Below are positions 7,917 through 15,086 of a stretch of DNA of 30,290 nt, piece by piece. The stretch is taken from assembly GCA_937915755.1 (NCBI GenBank), contig CALGGR010000207.1, positions 1-30,290 of the forward strand, given 5' to 3'. The DNA is from an uncultured Fretibacterium sp. (GTDB lineage: Bacteria > Synergistota > Synergistia > Synergistales > Aminobacteriaceae). Below the pieces are notes generated by a model that did not search any database, was not told where the DNA came from, and saw only the letters and a list, made by a program, of their open reading frames with translations. Position numbers and translations under genes: made by a program. Within the stretch, counting starts at the first letter, position 1. Each line of letters starts with the position of its first letter.

Positions 7917-9053
7917 TTACATTATCCCTTTTGCATCGATACGCAGGGTGTATTCATGAAGTCCAAGCTCTAGCGTTCTTGCGTCCTCTACACGGGATAT
8001 GATTATTATATACTGTCCTGCATCTAAAATAAATGGCTTTATTGCTTTTGATGATTTACCGTCGCCTCTGAAGACAAAAGGCCGTTTACCTGCGTTCAGA
8101 ATGGTAAGCTCATAAAGTTTCAGGCTGTATATCTCCCCTTTGCTACTGTTCACAGGTTCAAACTCAAGGTGAGGACACACATACGATGCTCTATCCAGAG
8201 TGAAGCGGAAATAATCTACATCGTTTCTCGTATTACTGGAGGCTCTGACATCTTCATTCAGCGGAATATCGTTAGCTGTATGAATGTTATCATTGCTCTC
8301 TTCTTCTGTGTTGACAGCCTGAGAAACGTTTACTGCGAGAGCGTAAGGCTTACCGCTCCATGAGTAGCCGCGCTCGACCCTTATTGTGTAAGCCCCTGCG
8401 CGAAGGTATAAATTCCCAGTATTTGCGGATAAAGTTTCGATGTCTATCATTTTTTGAGTGAGAACGTTACCAGAAACGTCAAGAACAGTCAGCTTGTAAG
8501 AAGCGTTATCTCTCCCTGAGGAGCTGAACGTTATATTGACCTCACAGGAGCAATCCAGCGTGAATTTATACGTCTTCTTGTCATTTCTTGTGTTTAAGTA
8601 GCCTGTATACGTTACATTATCTGCCTGAGTTCCTAAAATTACAGTTTGCGGTGTCTCTTTGCTTTGTGTTTGTTTGCGCGGCTGTGGAGTTGGAACAGCG
8701 GGCTTCTTTTCTTCTTGAATGTCTGCAATATCATCTTCATGGATAACAGTCAAATCTCTGCTCTGCGTGTTGTCTTGAATTTTGGCATCATGACTTACTA
8801 TTTCTGTTTGTCCCAGCTCTAATTTGGAATCTGAGCTAAAAACGGGTTTCTTTTCTTCTGGGACGCTAATATCCCTATCAGATGACGTTGCCTCTAAAGG
8901 CTTTTTATCTGTAATACGTACTTCTTCGTGAATATGAGTCCCGCCGATAAATATAACAAACTTGTCTGCGATTTTCTCTAACAGACTGAAGTTAAATCCG
9001 ATAACGACCAAAGTACCTATGAGAAAATAAAAATACTTCTTAATATTCTTCAT
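7917..9053 (-). CDS. Membrane-anchored protein with two PPC-like beta domains
   Basis: 378 residues. Residues about 7-35 are a single hydrophobic segment (YFYFLIGTLVVIGFNFSLL), acting as a signal anchor. A low-complexity charged linker follows (about 40-135) in which EEKKP occurs twice. Two beta-sandwich units come next: the first from about 143 (VTYTGYLNTRNDKKTYKFTL), the second from about 255 (EESNDNIHTANDIPL, then NTRNDVDYFRFTLD). The pattern N.ND...A..I.L......S....DVDYF.FTL is that of bacterial pre-peptidase C-terminal (PPC) domains, which bind carbohydrate or mediate export in secreted enzymes. No enzyme domain is attached here. It is the first gene of an operon with the two secreted paralogues 21 bases downstream, so the three probably work together at the envelope. 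Confidence 0.78.
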   Translation of the reverse strand: MKNIKKYFYFLIGTLVVIGFNFSLLEKIADKFVIFIGGTHIHEEVRITDKKPLEATSSDRDISVPEEKKPVFSSDSKLELGQTEIVSHDAKIQDNTQSRDLTVIHEDDIADIQEEKKPAVPTPQPRKQTQSKETPQTVILGTQADNVTYTGYLNTRNDKKTYKFTLDCSCEVNITFSSSGRDNASYKLTVLDVSGNVLTQKMIDIETLSANTGNLYLRAGAYTIRVERGYSWSGKPYALAVNVSQAVNTEEESNDNIHTANDIPLNEDVRASSNTRNDVDYFRFTLDRASYVCPHLEFEPVNSSKGEIYSLKLYELTILNAGKRPFVFRGDGKSSKAIKPFILDAGQYIIIISRVEDARTLELGLHEYTLRIDAKGIM

Positions 9054-9093
9054 GATGATTCACTGAAATTTATTCTTCGAGATTATTTTTTGC

Positions 9094-9123
9094 ATTATAC
9101 CAGATATGCAAATGTTTACGCAA
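9094..9123 (-). promoter_or_regulatory. Promoter of the PPC-domain/secreted-paralogue operon
   Basis: On the minus strand a perfect TATAAT (9094-9099) lies 18 bases from TTGCGT (9118-9123), about 40 bases ahead of the ATG at 9053. The -35 box touches the T-run of the valS terminator. Confidence 0.6.
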
Positions 9124-9156
9124 AAAAATTCCCCCTCACTCAATGCGAAGGGGAAT
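9122..9156 (-). terminator. Rho-independent terminator of the ltaE-valS operon
   Basis: On the minus strand ATTCCCC...GGGGGAAT forms a stem of about nine pairs over 9128-9156, followed by a run of seven T (9122-9128). It begins a few bases after the valS stop at 9163. Confidence 0.88.
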
Positions 9157-9162
9157 TGTATT

Positions 9163-11829
9163 CTACCTGCTCAGGCTCTCAAGATTAGCCCTCAATCTCT
9201 CAATCTGAGCTTTACCTTCCGCGACCTTTCCGCGTTCCTTCTCCACAACCTCAGCGGGTGCGCGCGCAACAAAATCCGCCTTTCCGAGTCTCGCCTCACT
9301 CGATGCTATGGCCTTCTCGATTGCCGCAATTTCCTTCTCAAGACGCTTGATTTCTTCCGGAACGTCAAGGACATCACCCACCGGCAATTTCACCTCAGCA
9401 TCACCGCTCACACTCGAAAGCGAAGGCCCGTATGTCCATTCGCCCGAAGGTTCCTCAAGTACAACCTCGTCAACCTTGCACAAACCTTCAACCTGACTCA
9501 GCGACTCCCTCAGAATCTCAGATGTCCTTGTACCTTTGGCGACACGAATCACGGCCTTTGCGAGCCTCTTCTGCGGCGGAACGTGAGCCTCTGCCCTCAA
9601 GTTACGCAGCACCCTCACGATGTCCTGAAGTATGCTCATTTCCTCAGTCGCGCCCTCAAACTCGTATTCCTTCACAGGTTCGGGCCATGATGTCCGCATG
9701 ATATAGTCATCGTTGAAGCCGAAAGCAGCCCACAATTCTTCCGTAACAAACGGAATGAACGGGTGCAACAACGGTAGCACTGTCTTAAAAACATGCTCGA
9801 TTACTCCCTGAGTCGTGTGCTTACGTTCCTCGCCCTCGTCACCTTTAAGCGCGGGTTTCGACATTTCAACGTACCAGTCGCAGAGATCGCCCCAGACAAA
9901 ATCATAGAGGCCTCTTGCCGCCGTCCCTATGTCGTAAGCGTCAATCTCCTCGCGTACACTTCTCGCCATTTCCTGAGTCCTCGTCAGTATGAACTTGTCA
10001 TGAAGCTGGAGCTTTGAGGTATCAATTTCGTGGACTTCATCGTCGAGGTTCATCAATGCGAATCGTGAGGCGTTCCAGAGCTTGTTCATGAAGAAGCGGT
10101 AAGTCTCGATTCTTGTTGACGACAACAGAATATCCCTTCCCTGAACCGAAAGCGCCGCGAGCGTCATTCTAAGTGCGTCAGCCCCGTATTTCTCAATCAT
10201 GACGAGGGGGTCAATAACGTTGCCCTTTGTCTTGCTCATCTTCTTGCCGTGTTCGTCCCTTATGAGCGAGTGAATGTATACGTCCCTGAACGGTACATCG
10301 TCCATGAACTCAAGCCCCATCATAATCATTCTCGCAACCCAGAAGAATATTATGTCGAAGCCCGTTACCATCAGCGAGGTGGGGTAGAAGTATTTTAGCT
10401 CCGGCTTGTCATCAGGCCAGCCCATTGTCGAGAACGGCCACAATGCAGAGCTGAACCATGTATCAAGTACATCGCTTTCCTGTTCGATGTTGTGGCTGTG
10501 GCAATTCTCGCACTCTGTAGGGTCAATCTCGGCGACCGTTATGTGTCCGCAGTCCTTGCACTCCCACGCGGGTATCCTGTGTCCCCACCATAATTGACGC
10601 GAAATGCACCAGTCCCGGATATTCTCCATCCAGTTGAAATACGTCTTCTCCCACTGTTCGGGTGTCCACTTTATCCGACCGTCCTTGACCGCCTGAACTC
10701 CGCGCTCGGCGAGAGGCTTTGTCTTAACGAACCACTGTTCCGAGAGATAAGGCTCGACCGTCGTCCCGCAACGCTGGCAATGTCCCACACTGTGCGTGAT
10801 TTTCTCCGTCTTAACCAGAAGGCCGAGTTCTTCAAGGTCTTTTGCTGACTCTTTTCGTGCCTGCTCGATCGTCATTCCCTGATACTTTCCGGCGTTCTCG
10901 TTCATTATTCCGCGTGAGTCGATGACCTGAATCTGCTCCAAGTTGTGATTCAGTCCGACAAGGAAGTCGTTGGGGTCATGTGCCGGTGTAATCTTCACGC
11001 AGCCCGTTCCAAATTCCGGGTCAACCATGTTGTCCTCAATGATTGGGATTACTCGGTCGGTCAACGGGACTCTTACGTGCTTTCCGATGAGGTGTTTATA
11101 CTTTTCCGAGCGTGGGTGAACAGCTATTGCAACGTCGCCGATGATTGTCTCGGGTCTTGTTGTTGCGACTAGGATATATCCTTCAGCGTCGGTGAGGGGG
11201 TACTGAACGTAGTAGAAATTGCCGGCCTGATCCTCGTATTCGACTTCGAGGTCTGAAATTGCGGTTGAACATCTCGGACACCAGTTGACGATGTATTTTC
11301 CCCTGTAGATTAAGCCCTTCTTATAAAGCCTGACGAAAACCGCCCTGACAGCCCGCGAGAGTCCTTCGTCGAGGGTGAAGCGTTCACGTCTCCAGTCGCA
11401 AGAATTTCCGAGCCTTTTCATCTGTTCGATGATGCGTGAACCGTAAACCTTCTTCCATTCCCAGACCTTTTTGACGAACTCGTCGCGTCCCAGATCGTAG
11501 CGAGAGATTCCTTTTTTTGCGAGGTCTTTCTCTACGACGTTCTGAGTTGCGATGCCCGCGTGGTCAGTTCCTGGAAGCCACAAGACGCTGTAGCCTTCCA
11601 TGCGCTTCGTACGACACATAATATCCTGAAACGTGTGGTCGAATGCGTGTCCAACGTGTAGCGAGCCAGTAACGTTAGGGGGTGGTATTACGATTGAGAA
11701 GGCTTTTGCTTCGGGATTGATCTCGGCGTTGAAGAGGCCATGTTCAAGCCACTGAGCATACCATTTCTGCTCTATGCTGTCCGGCGAATAACTTTTGTCC
11801 AAGTTCCTGTTACGTTTTCTTGTTGTCAT
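9163..11829 (-). CDS. valS: Valyl-tRNA synthetase
   Basis: Class I synthetase that charges tRNA-Val and edits mischarged threonine. 888 residues, the expected length. The HIGH motif appears as HVGH (58-61) within PPPNVTGSLHVGHAFDH, the KMSKS motif as KMSKTKGN near residue 540, and the editing (CP1) domain carries TTRPETIIGDVAIAVHP. Zinc-type cysteine pairs are seen in WCPRC and in CKDCGH...CENCHSH. The C-terminus ends in the tRNA-binding coiled coil typical of ValRS (EEIKRLEKEIAAIEKAI onward). ATG 11829 follows TAGGAGAT; the ltaE stop is 8 bases upstream, so the two genes are cotranscribed. A terminator follows. Confidence 0.98.
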   Translation of the reverse strand: MTTRKRNRNLDKSYSPDSIEQKWYAQWLEHGLFNAEINPEAKAFSIVIPPPNVTGSLHVGHAFDHTFQDIMCRTKRMEGYSVLWLPGTDHAGIATQNVVEKDLAKKGISRYDLGRDEFVKKVWEWKKVYGSRIIEQMKRLGNSCDWRRERFTLDEGLSRAVRAVFVRLYKKGLIYRGKYIVNWCPRCSTAISDLEVEYEDQAGNFYYVQYPLTDAEGYILVATTRPETIIGDVAIAVHPRSEKYKHLIGKHVRVPLTDRVIPIIEDNMVDPEFGTGCVKITPAHDPNDFLVGLNHNLEQIQVIDSRGIMNENAGKYQGMTIEQARKESAKDLEELGLLVKTEKITHSVGHCQRCGTTVEPYLSEQWFVKTKPLAERGVQAVKDGRIKWTPEQWEKTYFNWMENIRDWCISRQLWWGHRIPAWECKDCGHITVAEIDPTECENCHSHNIEQESDVLDTWFSSALWPFSTMGWPDDKPELKYFYPTSLMVTGFDIIFFWVARMIMMGLEFMDDVPFRDVYIHSLIRDEHGKKMSKTKGNVIDPLVMIEKYGADALRMTLAALSVQGRDILLSSTRIETYRFFMNKLWNASRFALMNLDDEVHEIDTSKLQLHDKFILTRTQEMARSVREEIDAYDIGTAARGLYDFVWGDLCDWYVEMSKPALKGDEGEERKHTTQGVIEHVFKTVLPLLHPFIPFVTEELWAAFGFNDDYIMRTSWPEPVKEYEFEGATEEMSILQDIVRVLRNLRAEAHVPPQKRLAKAVIRVAKGTRTSEILRESLSQVEGLCKVDEVVLEEPSGEWTYGPSLSSVSGDAEVKLPVGDVLDVPEEIKRLEKEIAAIEKAIASSEARLGKADFVARAPAEVVEKERGKVAEGKAQIERLRANLESLSR

Positions 11830-11837
11830 CTTATCTC

Positions 11838-12884
11838 CTACAATCTTCGTATTGCTTCTATAAGCTCGTTAATATTATCATCAGTTGTAGCCCAGCTAGT
11901 GCAGAATCTTACAGCGAGTCTTCCGTCCTTCAATGGCTGCCATGACTCATAGCTGAATTTCTCCGACAATGTTTCGTTTTGCTGACGTGTGAGAATCGGG
12001 AACTGCTGATTTGTCGGCGAATCAATGAGGAACGTTATCCCCTTCTCCGTGAAAGCCCGCTTAATCTTCATGGCCTGAGAGTTTGCGTGCTTTGCGTTGC
12101 GGTAAAATAATCCGTCCTCGAAAAGTGCCTCAAACTGAATCCCCAAGAGCCTGCCCTTCGCTAAGAGTCCTCCCTGCTGTTTGATGAGCGTGGTAAATTG
12201 CTTGAGTTTGACTGTTTCAGGTTGAGGGAAAACTACAGCCTCGCCGAGAAGTGCGCCGTTCTTAGTGCCTCCAATGTAGAAAGCATCACAGAGTCCCGCA
12301 ATATCCTTCATGCTCATGTCCGAAGCCTCAGATGTTACAGCCGTGCCAATCCTCGCGCCGTCAACAAAAAGTTTCAGCCCGTAATCCTCGCAAACTTTCT
12401 TGATGGCCGAGAGTCCCTTCTTGGTGTAGAGAGTGCCTAGTTCCGATGAGTACGAAACGTAGACCATTCCCGGCTGAACCATATGCTCATTCGTTGGGTC
12501 AGCGTTGAATGCCTCCATGTATGTGCGCAAGTCCTCAGCATCAAGAAGCCCGTCATGTCCTTCAAGAGCGATGACCTTGTGGCCAGTTGCCTCGATTGCT
12601 CCAGACTCGTGGACATTGATGTGCCCTGTTGAAACAGCTATTACTCCCTCGCAGGGTGAGAGGAGGTGCTTTATGACCGTTGTGTTGGTCTGAGTACCGC
12701 CGGCCATGAAGTAGACCGCTGAGTCCGGCATTCCTATTTCACGACGGATTAGATCCTTCGCGCGCGATGTGTGGGGGTCTTCGCCGTAGCCTGAAGTCTG
12801 CTCAAGATTGGTTGATGTCAAGAGCTTAAGAACTTCCGGTGATGCTCCTTCCTGATAGTCGGTCTCGAATTTTATCTTCTGCAA
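11838..12884 (-). CDS. ltaE: Threonine aldolase family PLP enzyme (low-specificity)
   Basis: Cleaves L-threonine or allo-threonine to glycine and acetaldehyde, using pyridoxal phosphate. I place the start at TTG 12884 (TTG CAG AAG, giving MQKIKFETDYQEGASPEV), because AAGGAAGG is nine bases upstream and the family begins at this point. An upstream in-frame ATG at 12977 would add 31 unrelated, promoter-overlapping residues. The 348-residue length is normal. Motifs: TSGYGEDPHT, the cofactor-stacking region MAGGTQTN, GHINVHESGAIE, the aspartate of LFVDGARIG, and the PLP lysine in FYIGGTKNG. Beta-eliminating lyases share this fold, so exact substrate specificity is uncertain. It heads the ltaE-valS operon. 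Confidence 0.88.
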   Translation of the reverse strand: MQKIKFETDYQEGASPEVLKLLTSTNLEQTSGYGEDPHTSRAKDLIRREIGMPDSAVYFMAGGTQTNTTVIKHLLSPCEGVIAVSTGHINVHESGAIEATGHKVIALEGHDGLLDAEDLRTYMEAFNADPTNEHMVQPGMVYVSYSSELGTLYTKKGLSAIKKVCEDYGLKLFVDGARIGTAVTSEASDMSMKDIAGLCDAFYIGGTKNGALLGEAVVFPQPETVKLKQFTTLIKQQGGLLAKGRLLGIQFEALFEDGLFYRNAKHANSQAMKIKRAFTEKGITFLIDSPTNQQFPILTRQQNETLSEKFSYESWQPLKDGRLAVRFCTSWATTDDNINELIEAIRRL

Positions 12885-12925
12885 ATAATCTTGCCTTCCT
12901 TCGTTATGATGTGAATTTTTTAGGT

Positions 12926-12953
12926 ATTGTACTACGAACGCGAAAAAAGCAAA
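12926..12953 (-). promoter_or_regulatory. Probable ltaE-valS promoter
   Basis: On the minus strand TACAAT (12926-12931) is preceded by a weak -35 box, TTTGCT (12948-12953), at 16-base spacing. It lies about 40 bases upstream of the TTG start at 12884. Confidence 0.4.
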
Positions 12954-12954
12954 C

Positions 12955-12983
12955 AAAAACGTTCCCCGCAAACTCAAAGGAAC
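12955..12983 (-). terminator. Possible terminator of the siroheme-synthase-like gene
   Basis: On the minus strand GTTCC...GGAAC pairs across 12961-12983, followed by G and TTTTT (12955-12959). The stem is short, and the site lies about 90 bases past the stop of the gene at 13075. No other terminator is visible in this 190-base gap (12885-13074). Confidence 0.4.
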
Positions 12984-13074
12984 ACCCTGACGTTATGTCG
13001 AACTTTCGTAGAGTATGGAGCAGAAAGCTTCGGGCGTGTCTCACGTCCCAAAAAGGGAATAAAGCAGCCCGTAC

Positions 13075-13563
13075 TTATCTGCCATTATCTGCTTCTAAAG
13101 CACTTTCCTCGGCAATCCATATAGGCCAAATTTTTCTGAGGCGGTCGGAGAGCCTTCGTGTAAGTGATGATGATTTTCCTGCGGTGCAAACTGAAACTGC
13201 AATAGGACCGGAATTTATGAGCGACGGGAAAAAGAAGTCGCACTCTTCCTGACAGTCTGCAACGTTCACGGGGATTGACGTTTTTCGGGCCATGATGTGA
13301 ACCGTATGATTGACGGAACGGTCATTAGTCGCGGCGATTACAAGGGACAAACTGGCTGTTATGTCATCGGGTGAAAACTTGCGGATGATCTTTCGAGTGC
13401 CTTCTGGAAATTCGGGGGCGAACTCTGGACTAACCGCTATGATTTCCGCACCGCAGTGCAATAATGTCTCAGCCCGCCTTGAAGCTACATGACCTCCGCC
13501 GACAATGAGAACTTTTCTTCCAATAATGTCAATCATCATCGGGAAAAACGGGGGACGCTCCAT
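13075..13563 (-). CDS. Precorrin-2 dehydrogenase (siroheme synthase N-terminal type)
   Basis: 162 residues. An NAD-binding Rossmann loop VGGGHVASRRAE (21-32) is followed by IAATNDRSVNH and the family signature VNVADCQEECDFFFPS, then the helical tail GKSSSLTRRLSDRLR. This is the CysG N-terminal/Met8p/SirC family, which oxidises precorrin-2 to sirohydrochlorin on the way to siroheme or cobalamin. It has only the dehydrogenase module and is shorter than Met8p, so ferrochelation by this protein is uncertain. ATG 13563 follows AAGGAGG. It stands alone, divergent from a small secreted-protein gene. Corrinoid or haem synthesis neighbours are not in the window. Confidence 0.88.
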   Translation of the reverse strand: MERPPFFPMMIDIIGRKVLIVGGGHVASRRAETLLHCGAEIIAVSPEFAPEFPEGTRKIIRKFSPDDITASLSLVIAATNDRSVNHTVHIMARKTSIPVNVADCQEECDFFFPSLINSGPIAVSVCTAGKSSSLTRRLSDRLRKIWPIWIAEESALEADNGR

Positions 13564-13580
13564 CGTGATGACCTCCTTAC

Positions 13581-13589
13581 TGCTATAAT
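13581..13589 (+). promoter_or_regulatory. Extended -10 promoter element ahead of the 13624 gene
   Basis: TGCTATAAT is a full extended -10 box (TGN-TATAAT) 35 bases before the TTG start at 13624. No good -35 box is visible, as is common for extended -10 promoters. Confidence 0.5.
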
Positions 13590-13623
13590 TTATTACATAA
13601 TTTTTACAGGGAGTGCATGAAAT

Positions 13624-13968
13624 TTGAAGAGGGTATTTGCGGTTGCAGTAATTGCTGTGATGATTCTCGCAGGAATTTCTGAGGCAGTAATAAGGGACGG
13701 GGCAATTCGCGGGAAATCGGGGCTTTCGTTCGGGAGTATAGCATACACGTTCAGGGGGCTCAGCGTAACGGTGAGGAACAGCACGAAGTACAACGTAAAT
13801 TTCGGAGGGACGATGATATTTCTCGACAAGAATTACAAGGTCATAGCCAAGGCTGAATTACTGACAGCGAAAATAAAGCGTCATTCATCACGGAGGTACA
13901 GCGGGTTCTTCAGCTACGGGACTGGTGAGGAGGCTAAGAGTGCGAGATATTTGGAGTGGGAATTCTGA
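13624..13968 (+). CDS. Small secreted protein of unknown function
   Basis: 114 residues from a TTG start (TTG AAG AGG, MKRVFAVAVIAVMILAGISEA), with GGGAG about a dozen bases upstream; an ATG at 13617 is in another frame and soon stops. A signal peptide ends about residue 21. The mature part (VTVRNSTKYNVNFGGTMIFLDKNYKVIAKAEL, here broken at natural pauses: VTVRNST, FGGTMIFLD, KVIAKAEL) looks like a small beta-sandwich, similar in style to FxLYD-type domains that describe how residues follow a neutral strand pattern. I cannot assign a family. Its stop overlaps the hicA start as TGATG, so the exported protein and the toxin are translationally coupled. Confidence 0.65.
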   Translation: MKRVFAVAVIAVMILAGISEAVIRDGAIRGKSGLSFGSIAYTFRGLSVTVRNSTKYNVNFGGTMIFLDKNYKVIAKAELLTAKIKRHSSRRYSGFFSYGTGEEAKSARYLEWEF

Positions 13969-14159
13969 TGGGAAAGCAATACAGCAGAAAGGAGCTTATC
14001 GCAATAGCTTTGAGGCAGGGCTGGAGTATCAGTGAAAAGAGAGGAAAGGGAAGTCATGCTCTGGCTATGAAAGAAGGAGAAAGACCGTTCCCAATTCCAA
14101 CGAAAATATCATCAGGAGTCCACGATATGATAAAGAAGCGTCTCGGCATTAAGGACTGA
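13968..14159 (+). CDS. hicA: HicA-type mRNA interferase toxin
   Basis: 63 residues from ATG 13968, which overlaps the previous stop (TGATG); an in-frame GTG at 13956 would add only four residues and lacks support. The sequence MGKQYSRKELIAIALRQGW, then KRGKGSHALAM and a C-terminal helix ISSGVHDMIKKRLGI, matches HicA, a double-stranded-RNA-binding-fold ribonuclease whose catalytic histidine is in the G.GSH motif (His30 here). It cuts mRNA when not bound by HicB. The antitoxin gene follows 17 bases downstream, the usual toxin-first order. Confidence 0.85.
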   Translation: MGKQYSRKELIAIALRQGWSISEKRGKGSHALAMKEGERPFPIPTKISSGVHDMIKKRLGIKD

Positions 14160-14176
14160 AGAAAGGAGATAACTCT

Positions 14177-14491
14177 ATGAATTACCCTAAATATTATATG
14201 TATCCGGCAGTTTTTCAGCCTGACGGTGATATGTGGACAGTAACATTCCCCGACATTGAAAACGCCTTTACGTCAGCAGATACGCTTGAAGAAGCCATTA
14301 TTGACGCAAGATCGGTGCTTGAGGACTGCTTATATTTCCGTGAGATTCAGAATGACGAAATACCTTCTCCATCGAGGGGTAGTGATGTTGATGTTCCTTC
14401 AGGTGGATTTGTGCAAATGGTTGCGGCATTTATGAATCCTGTACGCGATATGTGGAGCGAAGATTCTGAACCAGTCGGAGCTTTGGCATGA
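14177..14491 (+). CDS. hicB: HicB-type antitoxin, without a recognisable DNA-binding tail
   Basis: 104 residues. The N-terminal half (YYMYPAVFQPDGDMWTVTF, PDIENAFTSADTLEEAI, ARSVLEDCLYFREIQNDEIPSPS) is the partial RNase-H-like fold of HicB that sequesters HicA. HicB usually ends in a ribbon-helix-helix or helix-turn-helix domain that represses the operon. Here the sequence after VPSGGFVQMVAAF is short and acidic (WSEDSEPVGALA), with no such motif, so autoregulation by this protein alone is doubtful. ATG 14177 follows GAAAGGAGAT. The next gene starts 9 bases after its stop. Confidence 0.82.
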   Translation: MNYPKYYMYPAVFQPDGDMWTVTFPDIENAFTSADTLEEAIIDARSVLEDCLYFREIQNDEIPSPSRGSDVDVPSGGFVQMVAAFMNPVRDMWSEDSEPVGALA

Positions 14492-14500
14492 GGTGATGAG

Positions 14501-15031
14501 ATGAGAAAAATTCTGTGCGCGATCCTATTCTTACTGACATTCACGGGCGAGGCATTCCCAGCGTCAAACAGCTCTGAAGCATTTCTTTCTCTCCCGTTTG
14601 GACACACTTACGCGAGGACTCAAAAGCGAATGGAGAACAGCGGCGCGAAAACCCTAACTCCCCGAAAAGACTCCCTTACTATGGAGGGAATGTTCGAGAG
14701 TTATCCGGCAACGTTCATATTCGGTTTCTACAAGAACAAATTGCTGAAATCGAAAGCCGTATACCTTCAGAGCATGGGTAACGCTGAGTATGATAAGAAA
14801 TTCTACGAGGCAATGCAGAAGGGCATGAACGCATTGTACGGAAAAACGAACGAGACTCCCACAGCGAACACCAGAGCCACCGGGAAAATCATGCTCAAAA
14901 ACGTGTGGACACCAGACAGATATACGACGATAACGCTCACGTATAACCCTGAAATGTCGAAGCGTTTTCCGGGAAGCTCGCTGAATAGCAAATTCATTCA
15001 GGTAATCTATAAATATGACAAGTGGGAATAG
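14501..15031 (+). CDS. Secreted protein of unknown function
   Basis: 176 residues with a signal peptide MRKILCAILFLLTFTGEAFPA (cleavage about 21). The start ATG 14501 has GAGGTG upstream, 9 bases past the hicB stop, so it is probably cotranscribed with hicAB. The mature protein begins SNSSEAFLSLPFGHTYAR and alternates short strands and helices; the block LPFGHTYARTQKRMENSG followed by FIFGFYKNKLLKSKAVYL resembles small exported proteins in which a helix follows a G.t...v...L motif, but I cannot name a family. No catalytic residues are evident. Confidence 0.65.
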   Translation: MRKILCAILFLLTFTGEAFPASNSSEAFLSLPFGHTYARTQKRMENSGAKTLTPRKDSLTMEGMFESYPATFIFGFYKNKLLKSKAVYLQSMGNAEYDKKFYEAMQKGMNALYGKTNETPTANTRATGKIMLKNVWTPDRYTTITLTYNPEMSKRFPGSSLNSKFIQVIYKYDKWE

Positions 15032-15044
15032 AATGCTATATAAT
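15015..15044 (+). promoter_or_regulatory. Promoter of the 15087 gene
   Basis: ATGACA (15015-15020) and TATAAT (15039-15044) are 18 bases apart; TATATA two bases earlier would give 16. The -35 box lies inside the end of the preceding gene (stop 15029-15031), so the 15087 gene can be expressed apart from hicAB. Confidence 0.6.
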
Positions 15045-15086
15045 CCATATCATAAGTGAGCATAACTGAAAGGAGAGTATCTATTC

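Noticed and set aside
12885..12977. Longer LtaE start at ATG 12977
   Set aside because: The extra residues cover the likely promoter and match nothing in the family; TTG 12884 has a good ribosome binding site.
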